From Isochrysis galbana (Eukaryota; Haptophyta; Isochrysidales; Isochrysidaceae), in the NCBI GenBank assembly GCA_018136815.1, contig CM030931.1, positions 8,044,550 to 8,108,549 on the forward strand: 64,000 bases of DNA. The letters are read 5' to 3'. Shown in pieces: positions 41,601-52,626 of this stretch. Made by a program: the position numbers and the translations under genes. Within the stretch, counting starts at the first letter, position 1. Each line of letters starts with the position of its first letter. Under the pieces are notes generated by a model. That model was not told the DNA's origin and did no database searches. It saw only the letters and a program-made list of their open reading frames with translations.

Positions 41601-42427
41601 CCAGACGGGATCGCCGACAGATCGCCTTCTGATCGTCGTCCGTCGTTGTCTGGCCGGAGTGTTTGGGTTTGATTTCAGTCGAGTTATGTGAGAAAGTCGT
41701 GGGGCGAGAGTCGGGGTGTTTTCCTGGGTGTCTTTGTCCGTCGTCCTATCGTCAGTCGTCATCCGTCGCTCTCGCTCTCGTCGCTCTCGCTCTCGTAACA
41801 CTCGGCTCAGGCCCTATGGGCCATCCCAATTCGTCAGACGGGCGGGAACCCTAGGGGCACCCCCCTCCGCGACCACGAGACCATGACGGTGCACGCGAAA
41901 GATCAGTTAAGCGAGTGGAACGGCCTCTGCGGCGATTGCAAAAAGAAGCACGGCAAGCCGCGCACTCGTGCTAGTGGTGTGCAAGTGTGAAGGGTTGTGA
42001 TTTCGCTAGTGCAACCTAATTATGGAGTTTCGATTCTTCCGGTAGAGGTCTCTGGGGACAGCACGGTGTGGCACATTAAGTGTCCGCTTAGGGTGTGTGC
42101 GAAAAGTTTTTTTGGCAACACTACGATGGATATCAGGGCGCGTGGAGCAATCATGGAAGGGGCGTCTGTAGTGAAATGGTGTTTTGCTTAGCGTTTTCGT
42201 ACATAATACATAACGTTAGCGACGTTCGCGCACAAAGTTTCGCACATTTCTGTTACAGTTGCACCGGAATACACACGCGTGGGGAGTCCAAGGCCAGAAA
42301 TCACTTGCAACCCCCTCCCCCTACGCCGCCGTTCCGGCAAGACTTTCACCGCAACCCGCATCAATTGACGAAGGGTTCGGTGGATCCGCCCCACTCCACA
42401 CTTTTCCTCCACATGGGGCGCTTGGCT

Positions 42428-42670
42428 TCACACTTGCTGCAGAGCCCATTCCACTTGGCAAACTTGAAACTTGTCTTGCGTGTAGATCACGTACTTCCCG
42501 CGGTAGGCGTAGAAGACTTCGCAGGCCTTGGGGGGGGTACGATAGGGTCGTTTGAGCTCCATTGCGACGGACATGACAAACTTCTGGGTGCCCGTGGTGT
42601 CGAAGCGCTCGTAGAGGTCTTCTTGGAGTTCTCGCGTGCAGGCAAGGTCTCTATGTGTCATTATGAGCAT
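42428..42670 (-). pseudogene. Unidentified ORF remnant behind the 108-bp repeat
   Basis: The minus-strand translation looks protein-like (LYERFDTTGTQKFVMSVAME, ACEVFYAYRGKYVIYTQDKF) but matches no family I know. It begins inside the 108-bp repeat, the same position held by the virus-like remnant at 47990-48595. It may belong to the same kind of element. Broken or partial. Confidence 0.45.
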
Positions 42671-42747
42671 GAAACGAAAAAAGATTTAGTGTACGGGGAG
42701 GAGGAAGAAACCGGAGGGAAAGGAGACCAAATGAAGGCAAGCCGCCT
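42640..42747 (-). repeat. 108-bp repeat, copy 1
   Basis: Matches 48596-48703 with one visible mismatch, and its end (GGAGACCAAATGAAGGCAAG) recurs at 9428-9463. On the minus strand it lies upstream of, and just overlaps, the ORF remnant at 42428. Confidence 0.92.
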
Positions 42748-43229
42748 CTCCTAGCTAGGGACTCGTAGACTCGAAAGGATCACTCGGAAGACAAGGCTTG
42801 GTTGGGGTACTCAGGAGGCTGCACGTCACCAGCAGGCGACGAACAGCTGAAAAAACACATAAAACACCACTCTGCACTCCAGCATGAAGCGTAAGAGGCC
42901 TAAAACATGCGTTAAGCGTTTAACGTTAAACGCACCCCCTCCAATCAATCTCCGATGAGCAGAAAACAGGAATGCCCACCAGAAAACAGAAAATTAGGAG
43001 CGAGAGCGAGAGGAAGGAGGAAGGGGTCTCGATGGTCAAAACACAATTCGGACTCATCGGCTCGGACTGCAAAATACAATCCGGAGCTCGCGACTCGCGA
43101 CTCGAGTCTCGAGACTCGAGAGAGAGGGGGGGGGGACTCAGATTGCGAGGCTCAAACAGGGACAGCCGCTATCGCCATCCCTACAAGAAGTTCTGATTAA
43201 ACATAAAACATGAACATAAAATAGCTCGC
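42748..43229. other. Intergenic region, no gene seen
   Basis: It contains a cluster of GACTCGCGACTCGAG-type words at 43085-43115. No coding features. Confidence 0.5.
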
Positions 43230-43480
43230 CTCCCCCCCACTTCTCACCGTGCCGTAGGTCGGACGCCTCATTGGTCACTGGGTTTTCCCTAATTGTAACT
43301 TGTGGGGAGTTATAATTAAGAGCTAGGGCAAGGGTCTACGAAGGGGGAGATTCGAAGGGATACATGTTTGTGCGTGTCTGAGGCATCGACACCAACTAAG
43401 GTGTATAGGCAAGTGCGCTCTGGTTTGTCGTGATGGTACCGGGCTAGTGGCTAGTGGCAGTAGGGATACTAACACTAACA
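43230..43480 (-). repeat. Dispersed repeat C, diverged inverted fragment
   Basis: Reverse complement of the left quarter of the repeat (TAACTTGTGGGGAGTTATAA, TACCGGGCTAGTGG) with more substitutions than other copies, so probably older. Confidence 0.65.
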
Positions 43481-45268
43481 CTCAGATATTTTTTATTATT
43501 TTATCCCCTTCAGCAACCCCCCCTTAGTCTTTTCTCGTCGGTATCGCGGGGGTCGGCCCACGTGCACGTACCTTGGGCCTTGCGTGGGATGAGGGCTGGG
43601 GCGGACCTTTCGATGCTCGCTTCTGGGACTAGATACGTTTGGTGACGTGTCCGTGTGGGTGGGTAGTGGAAAGTGAAAACGCGTACCTCTGGCCGAAATG
43701 GAAACACGTACGATAGTCAGCCGATATCGAGAACGATTTTCGTGCACACGTCCTACGTCCTAGTCTAATACAAACACAAGTAAGGGGGCACCACCGACAA
43801 CCACACGAACGCACCTCGAAAAAAAGCGAAGGTGCCCGAGGTGCGGGACCCTAGGGCGGTGGCGGTGGCGCATCCCCCCTCCCCCCCCCCCGGAGCAGAG
43901 AGGGGTTAGCCCCGCTTGTGGTGTTGCCCTGAAAAGCTCCTCAACTGGAAAGGGGGAGAGTACGGCAGCGGCCACCATCTGCGGCACGAAGGCAATTGAG
44001 AACCGGAAGGAAATTTCGGGTGGCAGAGGAAACTCAAGCGGCAAGCGTACCCTCGTAGCCTAGTCCTCTACGATCCATCGGCTGTTGTGGCCGGACGGTT
44101 TGGCGACACCGTTCCCGCTCCAGATATTTCTGTAGATCCGTCCTCGGACGGCCCACCAGCTCAGAAAACTAGCGGCGCTGAGATCCTTTACGGTAGCCTC
44201 ATTACCCAAGGGCGCGTGCAAGGCGTTCGACAAATCGACGAATCCAAAGGCCCTCGCTTCATGGGCTTCCGAGCTCTGAAGCTCCACTATTACGGGCGTA
44301 TCACACCAGTGCAGAGCGGGCCCAGCACCCGAGATTTGAGCAAGCCTTTTCGCCTCGCAAGACCCGGCCGGATCGGATGCTTCCTCGCGGTCAGGCGCGA
44401 AAGGAGACAGGATTGACCGCTGGCCGCTTGCCCCTTTGGGTGCTTAGCATAGCCGCGGCGGGGGAGCAGCCCGGCTAGGACGAGGGTGACAAGCGTGCTG
44501 GGCAAGGGGAGGGAGAGAGAGGGTGAGAGAGAGGAAGGAGGAGGAGAGGGACAGGGAGGCAAAGACGGACGGAGAAGGGGCAGCATAGCTGCTGAGCAGT
44601 CATAACACTGCCACGGCGCTCAAAGGGCATGGGCCACGAGCCGCTCTCCCACGCCTGCATGGGCCTAGGTAAAGGTTGAGGAGTTCACCATGTTACACGG
44701 CCTGTTACAAGTTTGGCACTCCAGCTCCAAGGCAAAAGGCAAGGCGCCAAGCCCAGCCTTCGTGCAAGCTCGTGGCCTCATCATTGCCCTCATCTCAATG
44801 TTTGGTGTTCAAATTCTAGCTTGACCCCATCGGCTATCGGATTTGCTCGTCCCATGACCGTCCCTATAGAGATACGGTCTGCAAGGCAAGTGCTGTCGTA
44901 GGCTCGTACTTGTAGTTCAGGTGCGCCGAGGTTGCACCAAGGCGCACAAGTGGTGGGCTCGCCTTATGCGTGCTATCACGCATGTTGGGAAGACGTGTCG
45001 TTATGCACCAACTGGTTCCCACGGCGACGCTCCGTCCCGACGCCCCCCATCCCATACAGCCGTCCGCACGCACTGAGCATCATCTCTGTCCAATGAGCAC
45101 CTATGTAGCCAATCGTCAATATTGTGAATGCATGCGGAGCAGGAAGTCTTCTCTGCCGAATCCACAAACATTTAGCAAGGCCAATGCAGGCCACGCCTTG
45201 AGGTTTACAACAGAGCACTACCACATTAATACAGATACAGCAGAAGAGCTTTCTTTCACGAAGTGGAG
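43481..45268. other. Intergenic region, no supported gene
   Basis: 44087-44416 is an open frame (MAGRFGDTVPAPDIS start) without a recognisable domain. GA-rich words occur at 44508-44570. The last part is the 3' flank of the sulfotransferase-like gene. Confidence 0.4.
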
Positions 45269-46146
45269 CTAGCTCGGCGGCGTACCTGAGAGTCCCGTTG
45301 CAGACTCATTCGCACCCATCCGTTTCAGTACACCCACAACTTGTGCCTCAACGGCATCGTAACGTGCCTGTGAGGCGCACAACAGGAGGCGAGAAGCGAC
45401 TTGAGGATGACCACAGGTGTGAGCTCCGGACAAAGCCTTGCCTTCTGCACACGCCGTCGTGATGCTGCGATGGAGACACTTACCGGCGGGAGGCTCGCTG
45501 CATGACCCAACCCCTTGTGAGGAATATCGTGTGGCTCCGATCTCATGCGGCCGGGGAGAATCGGTTCCAGCGCCGAGAAGAAGGCCTTTGGGCTCGCCTC
45601 TGCCGCGGTGATGTCGAGAACTGCGAGGCGTCCGGTGCCTTGAAGAAGGGCCTGCGCCCTGCTCAGCGCGGCGTCGCGCTGCATTACCCAGCAGGCCACC
45701 GTGGCATCGTCATTGTGCAGAGCGAGCGACTTGACGTGCCCAGCAAGGAAGGCATGCGTCGAGTCTTGCACATGGAAGTGCCTCGAGACGAGCCACGGCA
45801 GGAGCGGCCGCGTGTTGAATAGGAAGGTAGCGGTAGGAAAAGTAGCGGCAAGCCACTCCACGTCGAATGCCTCGCCATCTGCGAACGCATCCCACTCACC
45901 CTCTGAGAAGAAGGCCTGATCGTGCGCTCGAGAAGCGCGGCTCCAGCTGGCCGCATCATGCAGCACGCGGAGCCCGAAAGCATCCTGCAGGAGTTGGGCC
46001 CAAGAGCGCGTGCCTGTCTTATTCGGCCCGATCAGAAAGAGAAGCCGCCGTGAGGACACTGCCGAGCGAGCTCCAGACCAAGCCGCAAGCAGGCAGAGCA
46101 GCAGCAGCCACCGCCGCCCGCCGCGCGCCATGCCAAAGCTTGTCAT
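45269..46146 (-). CDS. Sulfotransferase-like protein with signal/anchor segment, 2 exons
   Basis: Exon 1 45484-46146 ends in a strong donor (CCG|GTAAGT); exon 2 45269-45367 keeps phase 0. Product about 253 residues. Hydrophobic N-terminus RRWLLLLCLLAAWSG. The PAPS 5'-phosphosulfate loop GPNKTGTRSW follows at residues 40-49. FLFNTRPLLPWLVSRH (109-123) matches the 3'-phosphate-binding Asn/Arg-Ser region in position. Similar secreted or Golgi enzymes sulfate carbohydrates. It is short for the family (usually 280-400), so a further exon may be missing. The frame is open to 46257; ATG 46146 is chosen because it leads into the signal segment. Confidence 0.7.
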
Positions 46147-46605
46147 GGCACTCTCGCGAGCCGGCCAAGTGAACGCCGCCACGTCGGCTGCTTGCCGCCC
46201 CTTGCTGATGTTTGACGTGTGTGAGCTCTCTACGGGGTAACTGGAGTCCGGCGCCACCTAGGCTAGCTATTTCTTACCCCTCGTTGCCAAAATTCTGACA
46301 TTGGTAAAGTCTGGCGTTCCGCTCTCTTCCCCGCCCCTCCGGGACTCTCAGCCCCCCTCCCCCTGGCGAGGGCGAGATCGCCCCCTCCCGTCCCCTCCGC
46401 TCCGCTTCATCTCGACACGTTGTGCAAACCCCGCGATATTGCATAAATCGTGCTGTTTAAGTGAATGCCGCGAGCTTGAGGCCCGAACGCGATTCCAGCG
46501 AAGAGCCCTCGTGTATACTGTATTGATATTGAGTTATATCGTATATATATTGAAAAGACAAAGGGCAGAGTTTCCCGCCTTTATCTGTCAAGAAATGTCG
46601 GAAGC

Positions 46606-46962
46606 TCCGGACGATATCCCACCGTCCTACTCGCGCCGCCCAACGGCCGCGTCAACGGCAAGGACACGGGGCACAAGGTCAACAACCCGACGCACGCCGC
46701 CTTCCGATTCGCCTTCCGCGACGAGGGCAGGGCGTGGACCACCTCTCTCTGCCTCGCCGACACGGACAGCGACGGGCAGAGCAACGGGATGGAGCTGGGG
46801 GACCCATGCTGCGTGTGGAGCGTCGGCGTGGACGAGGGCGAGCGGTACGGCGCACCCGATAGGACCAAGGGGACGGGGTACGCCGTGCTCGCGCGTGGGG
46901 GCGTCTACCGAGCCCTCTCGGACGCGCCCTCATGCGTATGTGGTGCTGTTCGGCCTCTCCTT
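46606..46962 (+). pseudogene. Temptin-like Cys domain, partial gene or isolated exon
   Basis: The plus-strand frame without a start reads LLAPPNGRVNGKDTGH, then LCLADTDSDGQSNGMELGDP and CCVWSVG. This is the pattern of the temptin Cys-Cys/calcium-loop domain found in secreted proteins of algae and animals. No start codon or upstream exon is visible, and the downstream part changes character. A hydrophobic stretch (AYVVLFGLSFGVLAGIPG) follows in a different frame at 46932-46985. Either one exon of a spliced gene or a fragment. Confidence 0.5.
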
Positions 46963-47189
46963 CGGGGTTCTCGCGGGGATACCCGGGACGACCCGCCCGC
47001 TGCGCACCGCCACCTGGCCGCTCGTGAGCTAGGGATGCGGCGCCTGTGGTTGTGGACGTTGCTCAACTGCATGCATTTGGGATTTGATTCCCGCCCAATG
47101 CAGCGAGGTCGTTTGCCTTCGTTTGGTACCCCTCGTTTGGGCCTCGCTCCCGGCACAAAAAAATCTTCTAGTATTTGAGCAAAGGCAGA

Positions 47190-47815
47190 CACCCACCTCA
47201 CAGTGCTCAACCATGTCTATAAATGGAATGACGCCTGATGATATAGTACTCACGCGATTGGAATGGATCAAAAAAAAGATGGACGTGAACTTTAGAAAAT
47301 TCATCACACTTCTCTTTCCGCCATATGCCAATTCTAAATCTGCCATGCAGGTTATAGCGGAAGCATTGGACAGCCTCAGTCCGCCGCCGCCGGTTGGGGC
47401 CAACCCGTGCAACCCAAAGTTTTGGACGTACACTTTCGAATGTGTGAGAGCTTATTCAGTTCATTAAATTTCAAGCACAATACGGACATTGAAGACACCT
47501 TATACAGAATTTGCGTGACTGATAAATCATTCACACTGGTTTATATTAGACACACTCTCTTGAGCAAGAAATTCACTGAGAAAACAATCATGGATATGAG
47601 TCGTGATGATCTGCTTGGTACAATCAAAACTGTCGATTCGGAATTAACTCCCCACCTCCAAGATTGTTAAAAAGTGTCGATTCGGGTTCAGCTTCCCAAG
47701 TAAAGATTGAAAACAAAAGGCCGCTTATCGATTCGGGTTCAGCTCCCGTAAAGATTGAAACCACAAGGCCCAGCAACATCAAATACAAAAAAGCTCGGCC
47801 CTAGGACACCGGGCC
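47190..47815 (+). other. AT-richer segment with unidentified short ORFs
   Basis: Composition is distinctly more A+T-rich than its surroundings. Short plus-strand frames read like protein (MSINGMTPDDIVLTRLEW; ETIMD-type and IRHTLLSKKFTEK stretches) but I cannot name a family. 47677-47760 holds a tandem pair of about 47 bases (TCGATTCGGGTTCAGCT). It lies next to the virus-like remnant and may have the same origin. Confidence 0.4.
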
Positions 47816-47989
47816 AAGCTCCCCTCGATGAAAAGAAAACGCGCGCACTTCCAGCTGCCTCCTCATCACGCATGACGTGGCCGCCGCGCAGCCGCCAGGG
47901 TCGACGAAGGATGCATGGTCGCCGGCGGGCCTCTGCAGAACCCTTTGTATCCTCTTCTCACTTCTCACACTTGTCTTGAAAGGATCGTC

Positions 47990-48595
47990 TTCAATGAGTG
48001 CATTGGCATTGGATGTATACCGCACTCCTCGTGTGTCAGCTTGAACTTCTTTTCGATGTCGTAAAAGCTGTGGTACGGGTCAATATACCCCTGCTTCTTT
48101 TCGAGCATGAGGTAATGCCTACCGGTCTTATCACTTATCAATGGCGTAGGGATACGGAAAGTCGTTCGCTCCTACAAGCGATACGAATGCGACGATCTCG
48201 TCGACGGCCTCAAATTCAAACACTTCGATGCCCACGAATACGTACTTGAGGTCGCCGATGTAGAAGAGCAAAGAGTTCCCTGCTTCATTGAGCTTGTTCA
48301 CTCTGTCGTACCCTCCTGACAATACAGTCATTGCACAGCAGAGGTGGCTGATGCCAACAAACACGTCATTGCACACAAACGCGTGATGCGAGGCTTCGCC
48401 GTGTACATCGACCAAGTGCTTACCGTCCTTGCGCTGTGCAACGGACGCGACAAAGCCCACACCGCCATTGTCACGGGTCGCGTACTTTTGGACACCGGGT
48501 TCAGGGGCGAGAATCCTTCGCCAGCTCTTCGAACTCGTGTATACCCGGGTCTCCCGTCTCAGGTGTGGGAGCAGAGTCATGGTAAAGGAGAGACA
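47990..48595 (-). mobile_element. Virus-like fossil resembling a nucleocytoplasmic large DNA virus protein
   Basis: The minus strand encodes stretches like LLFYIGDLKYVFVGIEVFEF, then DEIVAFVS and PYPYAIDK, and near the left end HYLMLEKKQGYIDPYHSFYD. This resembles a conserved small protein of large algal/amoebal DNA viruses (phycodnavirus/mimivirus relatives). Family assignment is from memory of the pattern. Broken, with at least two breaks. It sits behind a copy of the 108-bp repeat. Age unknown. Confidence 0.6.
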
Positions 48596-48703
48596 AGGCA
48601 AGGTCTCTATGTGTCATTATGAGCATGAAACGAAAAAAGATTTAGTGTACGGGGAGGGGGAAGAAACCGGAGGGAAAGGAGACCAAATGAAGGCAAGCCG
48701 CCT
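48596..48703 (-). repeat. 108-bp repeat, copy 2
   Basis: Direct repeat of 42640-42747, about 5.96 kb away in the same orientation. Sequence on both sides differs between the copies, so the repeat edges are sharp. Confidence 0.92.
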
Positions 48704-48936
48704 GAGCGCGTAGCGCACGTCCCCGCGTCCCCGCGTCCCCCCCGCGCCCGAACAGCATTTGACGACATTCCATTGCGTTTTCCGACCCCCCCGAACTGCC
48801 CAAACCTCCCAAACCATGTAACCACCCCTTGAAAATTGAAAATACCGACCCTCCCCCACCGAGCCGAAAAAGACGCCCTAAAATCTAAAATCAGCCCAAA
48901 ACCGACCGCCCCCGATTTTCTTTTAAATCGTGGACT

Positions 48937-48974
<38 letters not shown>

Positions 48975-49880
48975 GAGTAGAGCCCGCCGCGCCCTCAGAG
49001 GAGGTCCTTCCTCGCCCTGCCCTCCTCTGCCCTCAGGTGCGCGGCGAGGTGGGCGGCAGAGAGAAAGAGAGGAAGGGAGGGAGACAGGCAGAGAGAGGGA
49101 GAGGGAGAGGGAGAGAGAGGGAGACGGAGACGGAGAGGGAGGGAGGGAGGGAGGGAGGGAGGGAGGGAGAGAGAGAGATCCAGCCAACCCCGCCTGCGCA
49201 GCCCCAGCGGCGGCTGAGCCTCTTCCCCCCCTCTCGCCAGAGCTCCCATCCAGCGAACCCCTCGCTTCCTTTCCCTCTCTCTCTAGCTCTACCTACCTTG
49301 CCGGGGAGAGGCAACCATCCATTCGCTGCGCCAGAGAACAAGGTGATACGGAATGACACCACATGGCCCCTCGCCTTCCTCTTCTGACAGCCTGGCCCCC
49401 CCTCCGCCCTACCCCCCGTCCCCCGCGCCCACGTTTTCTCTGTGCGGCCTGCACTGCTTCTGAGCCATCTATCTCTGATGTCCCTCTGCGATGTCGCATC
49501 TATTCCCCTCCCCTTGCTCCTTTGCGTGCTCTTTCGTTCCACATGTAGCTTGGGGCACGGGTCCGACTCAGATGCACGAGCCTTTTCCTCCTCGGCTTGG
49601 CAACTTGTAGCAAGAGTCGCCTCTATCCACCCGCCCCCAGTACCCACCGCTGGAGGAGCACTTATCACCAACCACACCAGAGCTTAGTTTCACCTTCATG
49701 TGGCGTCTCTCTGTCGTATTGCACATGGGTGCCTTATCGTTGTGTAGCCCATTCATTCTGATTCCTCGTGTGGCGCTAAGAGCCGCCCCCCACCCCTCCT
49801 TCTTATGTTGATGAAGCCGGGCTGACGTGCACAACAACGTGCATCCTGCAAGCGGTACGCACTACTCAGGGCGTACTAGG
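48704..49880. other. Intergenic region with microsatellites, no supported gene
   Basis: (CT)n at 48942-48972, GA/GGGA repeats at 49060-49180 (GGGA array about 49138-49170). The 3' half is unique sequence leading to the next gene with only overlapping short frames. Confidence 0.55.
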
Positions 49881-51804
49881 ATGAGCGCGGTGGCGAATTT
49901 CGTCTGCGTTGCGACCGCGCTATGCACGTTGGGGGTGTACACAGTGCTTCTCCGAGAGATAGGGTCCATCTCCGAGTACAAGAACTACTCGGCGTCCCAG
50001 GTAGCTGTTGCCATATTTTATGGCATCGCCATCTCTGCATGGGCAGGGGTTGAGGCAGGTGTATTCTATGCACGGCGAAACCCAAACTACACCGTGTTGC
50101 CTTCTCCGACCGGGATTTCATCGGTGGACGAACCTGGCTCCAGTGATTTAGAGAACGACCAGGCAAGCCTCGTGAAGAGCATCACACCGCCGGTTGTTGA
50201 GCCCATCGTCTGTGGCATCAGCGCCACACACCTGCCTGCATTGCGAGCCCTTGCAGAATTCTCGCTCATCATGGGCTACGTGTACGTGTGCGATCGCACT
50301 ACTCTTGTGCCAAAAGGCCCTAAAGTGCTTTCGAAGACCATGTTTTGGGGCCTCAATGGGGCGGTCCTGTTAGTCGGACTTTTCACCATCCGCTCGGCTG
50401 GCTCGGCCAGTGAGACGGTGACAAAGCCGCTGCAGCGCGACCAGACGGAGGAGTGGAAGGGCTGGATGCAGCTGATGTTCATCTTCTACCATTACTTTGC
50501 AGAGACGGAGATATATAACGCTATCCGCATCTTCATTGCGGCATACGTGTGGATGACCGGATTCGGCAACTTCTCGTACTACTACGTCAAGGCCGACTTC
50601 ACACTGCCACGCTTCATGCAGATGATGTGGCGCCTCAACTTTTTTGTCTTCTTTGTATGTGTGACGATGAACAATGAGTACATGCTCTATTATATCGCCG
50701 CGATGCACACTTTCTTCACCTGGGGCGTCTTCTTCTGCTGCTGGATCGGCAGCAAATACAACCAAGACAGCCTGATCTGCCTTGCCAAGATTGCGGCGAC
50801 TGCGGGTATCGCTGTCGTCCTCTACAACGTGCCCGGAGTTTTCCACGTCATCTTCTCTCCGGCAAAGGCACTGCTCGGCTTCCATGACCCGCTCCACCCC
50901 GAATTTACAGACGAGCTGCACGAATGGTTCTTCCGCTCCGGCCTTGACCATCTAGTCTGGGTTGTCGGTATGCTTTGTGCCTACTCCTTTCCATGGTATG
51001 ATCGACAGCTGCAGAAGGTGGAGGAGCTGCCGCCCGCTCGGAAGCTCGCAGCAACCATTGCTCTCATCGGTGCGGTCCTCGGCATTGGCGGCTGGTACTA
51101 CCTAACTTATTTTAGTCTGCCGAAGTTGGCTTACAATAAGGTGCACCCCTTCACGTCATGGATCCCCTTGATCTGCTACCTTGTTCTGCGCAATGCGACG
51201 TCGAGTCTGCGCGCTCACTACATGCACCTCTTTACATGGTGCGGCAAGGTGAGAGACCATTGCAGCACGACCCTGTACACCCATCAGGCAAACCCGCCCC
51301 GTCTAGACAACACAATGGAATACCGCAACCCCCGCCTCGGAAGAGGAGCTCACTATGCAACCACCGCTCCACGTTAACCTCTCACTCCCGGGCGATCGCC
51401 CTCGCTTGTCGAATGCGGGTCCCATTTCATTATTAAGTCGACAGTCGCAACAATGACGGTGCTGGCACACTGTCGCCCCGATGCTCGCTATCGACAATCT
51501 GCCCGTCTCTCGTCGTCAGGTCACCCTCGAAACATATATCTTGCAATTTCACATTTGGATGAAGTCGACGGGTATCAACGGCTCACCCAAATATCTCATG
51601 GTGTGGGTGCCTGGTTGGTTCTGGGTCAACATGATGCTCACATCTGCTGTCTTCTTTGTACTCTCCTACCGAGTCTTCAAGATCACAGTCGTGCTTCGGG
51701 ATGCTTGCATTCCGAAAGACAACAAGGGTATCGCCATGAACGCAATCGTTGGTAGCATCGGCGGTGCGGTTTTGTATGGGATAGGCTTGATCCTCAAGCC
51801 TTGA
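49881..51804 (+). CDS. CAS1-domain O-acetyltransferase-like membrane protein, 2 exons
   Basis: Exons 49881-51248 and 51520-51804 join in phase 0 at GK|VTLETY; product 550 residues. The many-span CAS1 domain is unmistakable: RDQTEEWKGWMQLMFIFYHY, then NAIRIFIAAYVWMTGFGNF, GSKYNQDSLICLAK and ETYILQFHIWMKS. Known relatives O-acetylate sialic acid (CASD1), fungal capsule glucuronoxylomannan (Cas1) or plant cell-wall polymers (RWA) in the Golgi. The catalytic SGNH domain that precedes the membrane part in CASD1 is absent, as in plant RWA proteins. The start at 49881 opens the first span; the frame is open from 49827. A potential glycan substrate is not indicated. Confidence 0.92.
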
Positions 51805-52626
51805 CGAGGCCAAGCAATGGACTCGCGACAATTGATTTCCACAGCCTTACCAGGAATCAGCGTCGCCAAACGGATCTCAAACACCTGTGAATCCGGCGCA
51901 GGCGACGGAGAAGGTTGGTGGGCACACGTTCGGCCGCTATGATGATGCATGGCCCTTTCACCGGATTTGGAAGCACCATTAGCTGTTGGTGGCGTGGAGC
52001 GTGGGGGGGTGCGGGGTGCTCTCTAGCCGCTAGAGGAGAGGAGAGTTTTAGGGAGTAGGCATGAGCTTGCCGCAAGTTCCACGCATCGCCACGCACATTA
52101 TGTTGTCAGTATATAGGCCGAGGTGGTATAAAGTTATAATGGGCCGGGGGGCCAGGGCCCCCCGCGCGGTATCTGAGTGTCGAGCCCCCTCCGGTACATA
52201 TTCTTTTAAGAGTAGTCGCATAGCAGTACGGATCCAGATTCTTGCGACACTGGGATCTTGAATTCATACTCCTAGTGTGAAGATACCGATGGGGGCGAGC
52301 GAGCGGATGGTTGATCGGACTTGGCCCGAGCCGACCGACTGGGCGAGGGGGTGGACCAATTTTGGTCGAGTCCTCAGTATGAGATTCGGGGCTTATCACT
52401 GATAAGGGTTGAGGCCTCCGATCGGACTTGAGGAGGTCCGGTCGAGCGCTCGACCGCCTAGCCCAAAGACGCCAAAGCTATTTTGGCCGGGTCCGTATAC
52501 CTACTGCAGTAAAGCTACGATTTTTCTGAGGTTATAATGTAGCTTAGATGGAGAAGGATAGGTTGGATAGACTACTGAGTATAGCGAGTAGATTGTGGCG
52601 AGTGTTGATGGATCTGAAAGAGGCAC
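51805..52626. other. Intergenic region, no gene seen
   Basis: 51805-52120 is the CAS1-gene 3' flank. 52140-52175 has a G-run/C-run (GGGCCGGGGGGCCAGGGCCC) like the end of the dispersed repeats. 52280-52480 is rich in CGGAC/GGTCGAG words. Confidence 0.45.

Noticed and set aside
42095-42754. 219-codon plus-strand frame over the 108-bp repeat
   Set aside because: The protein-like signal in this interval is on the minus strand; the plus frame is its shadow.
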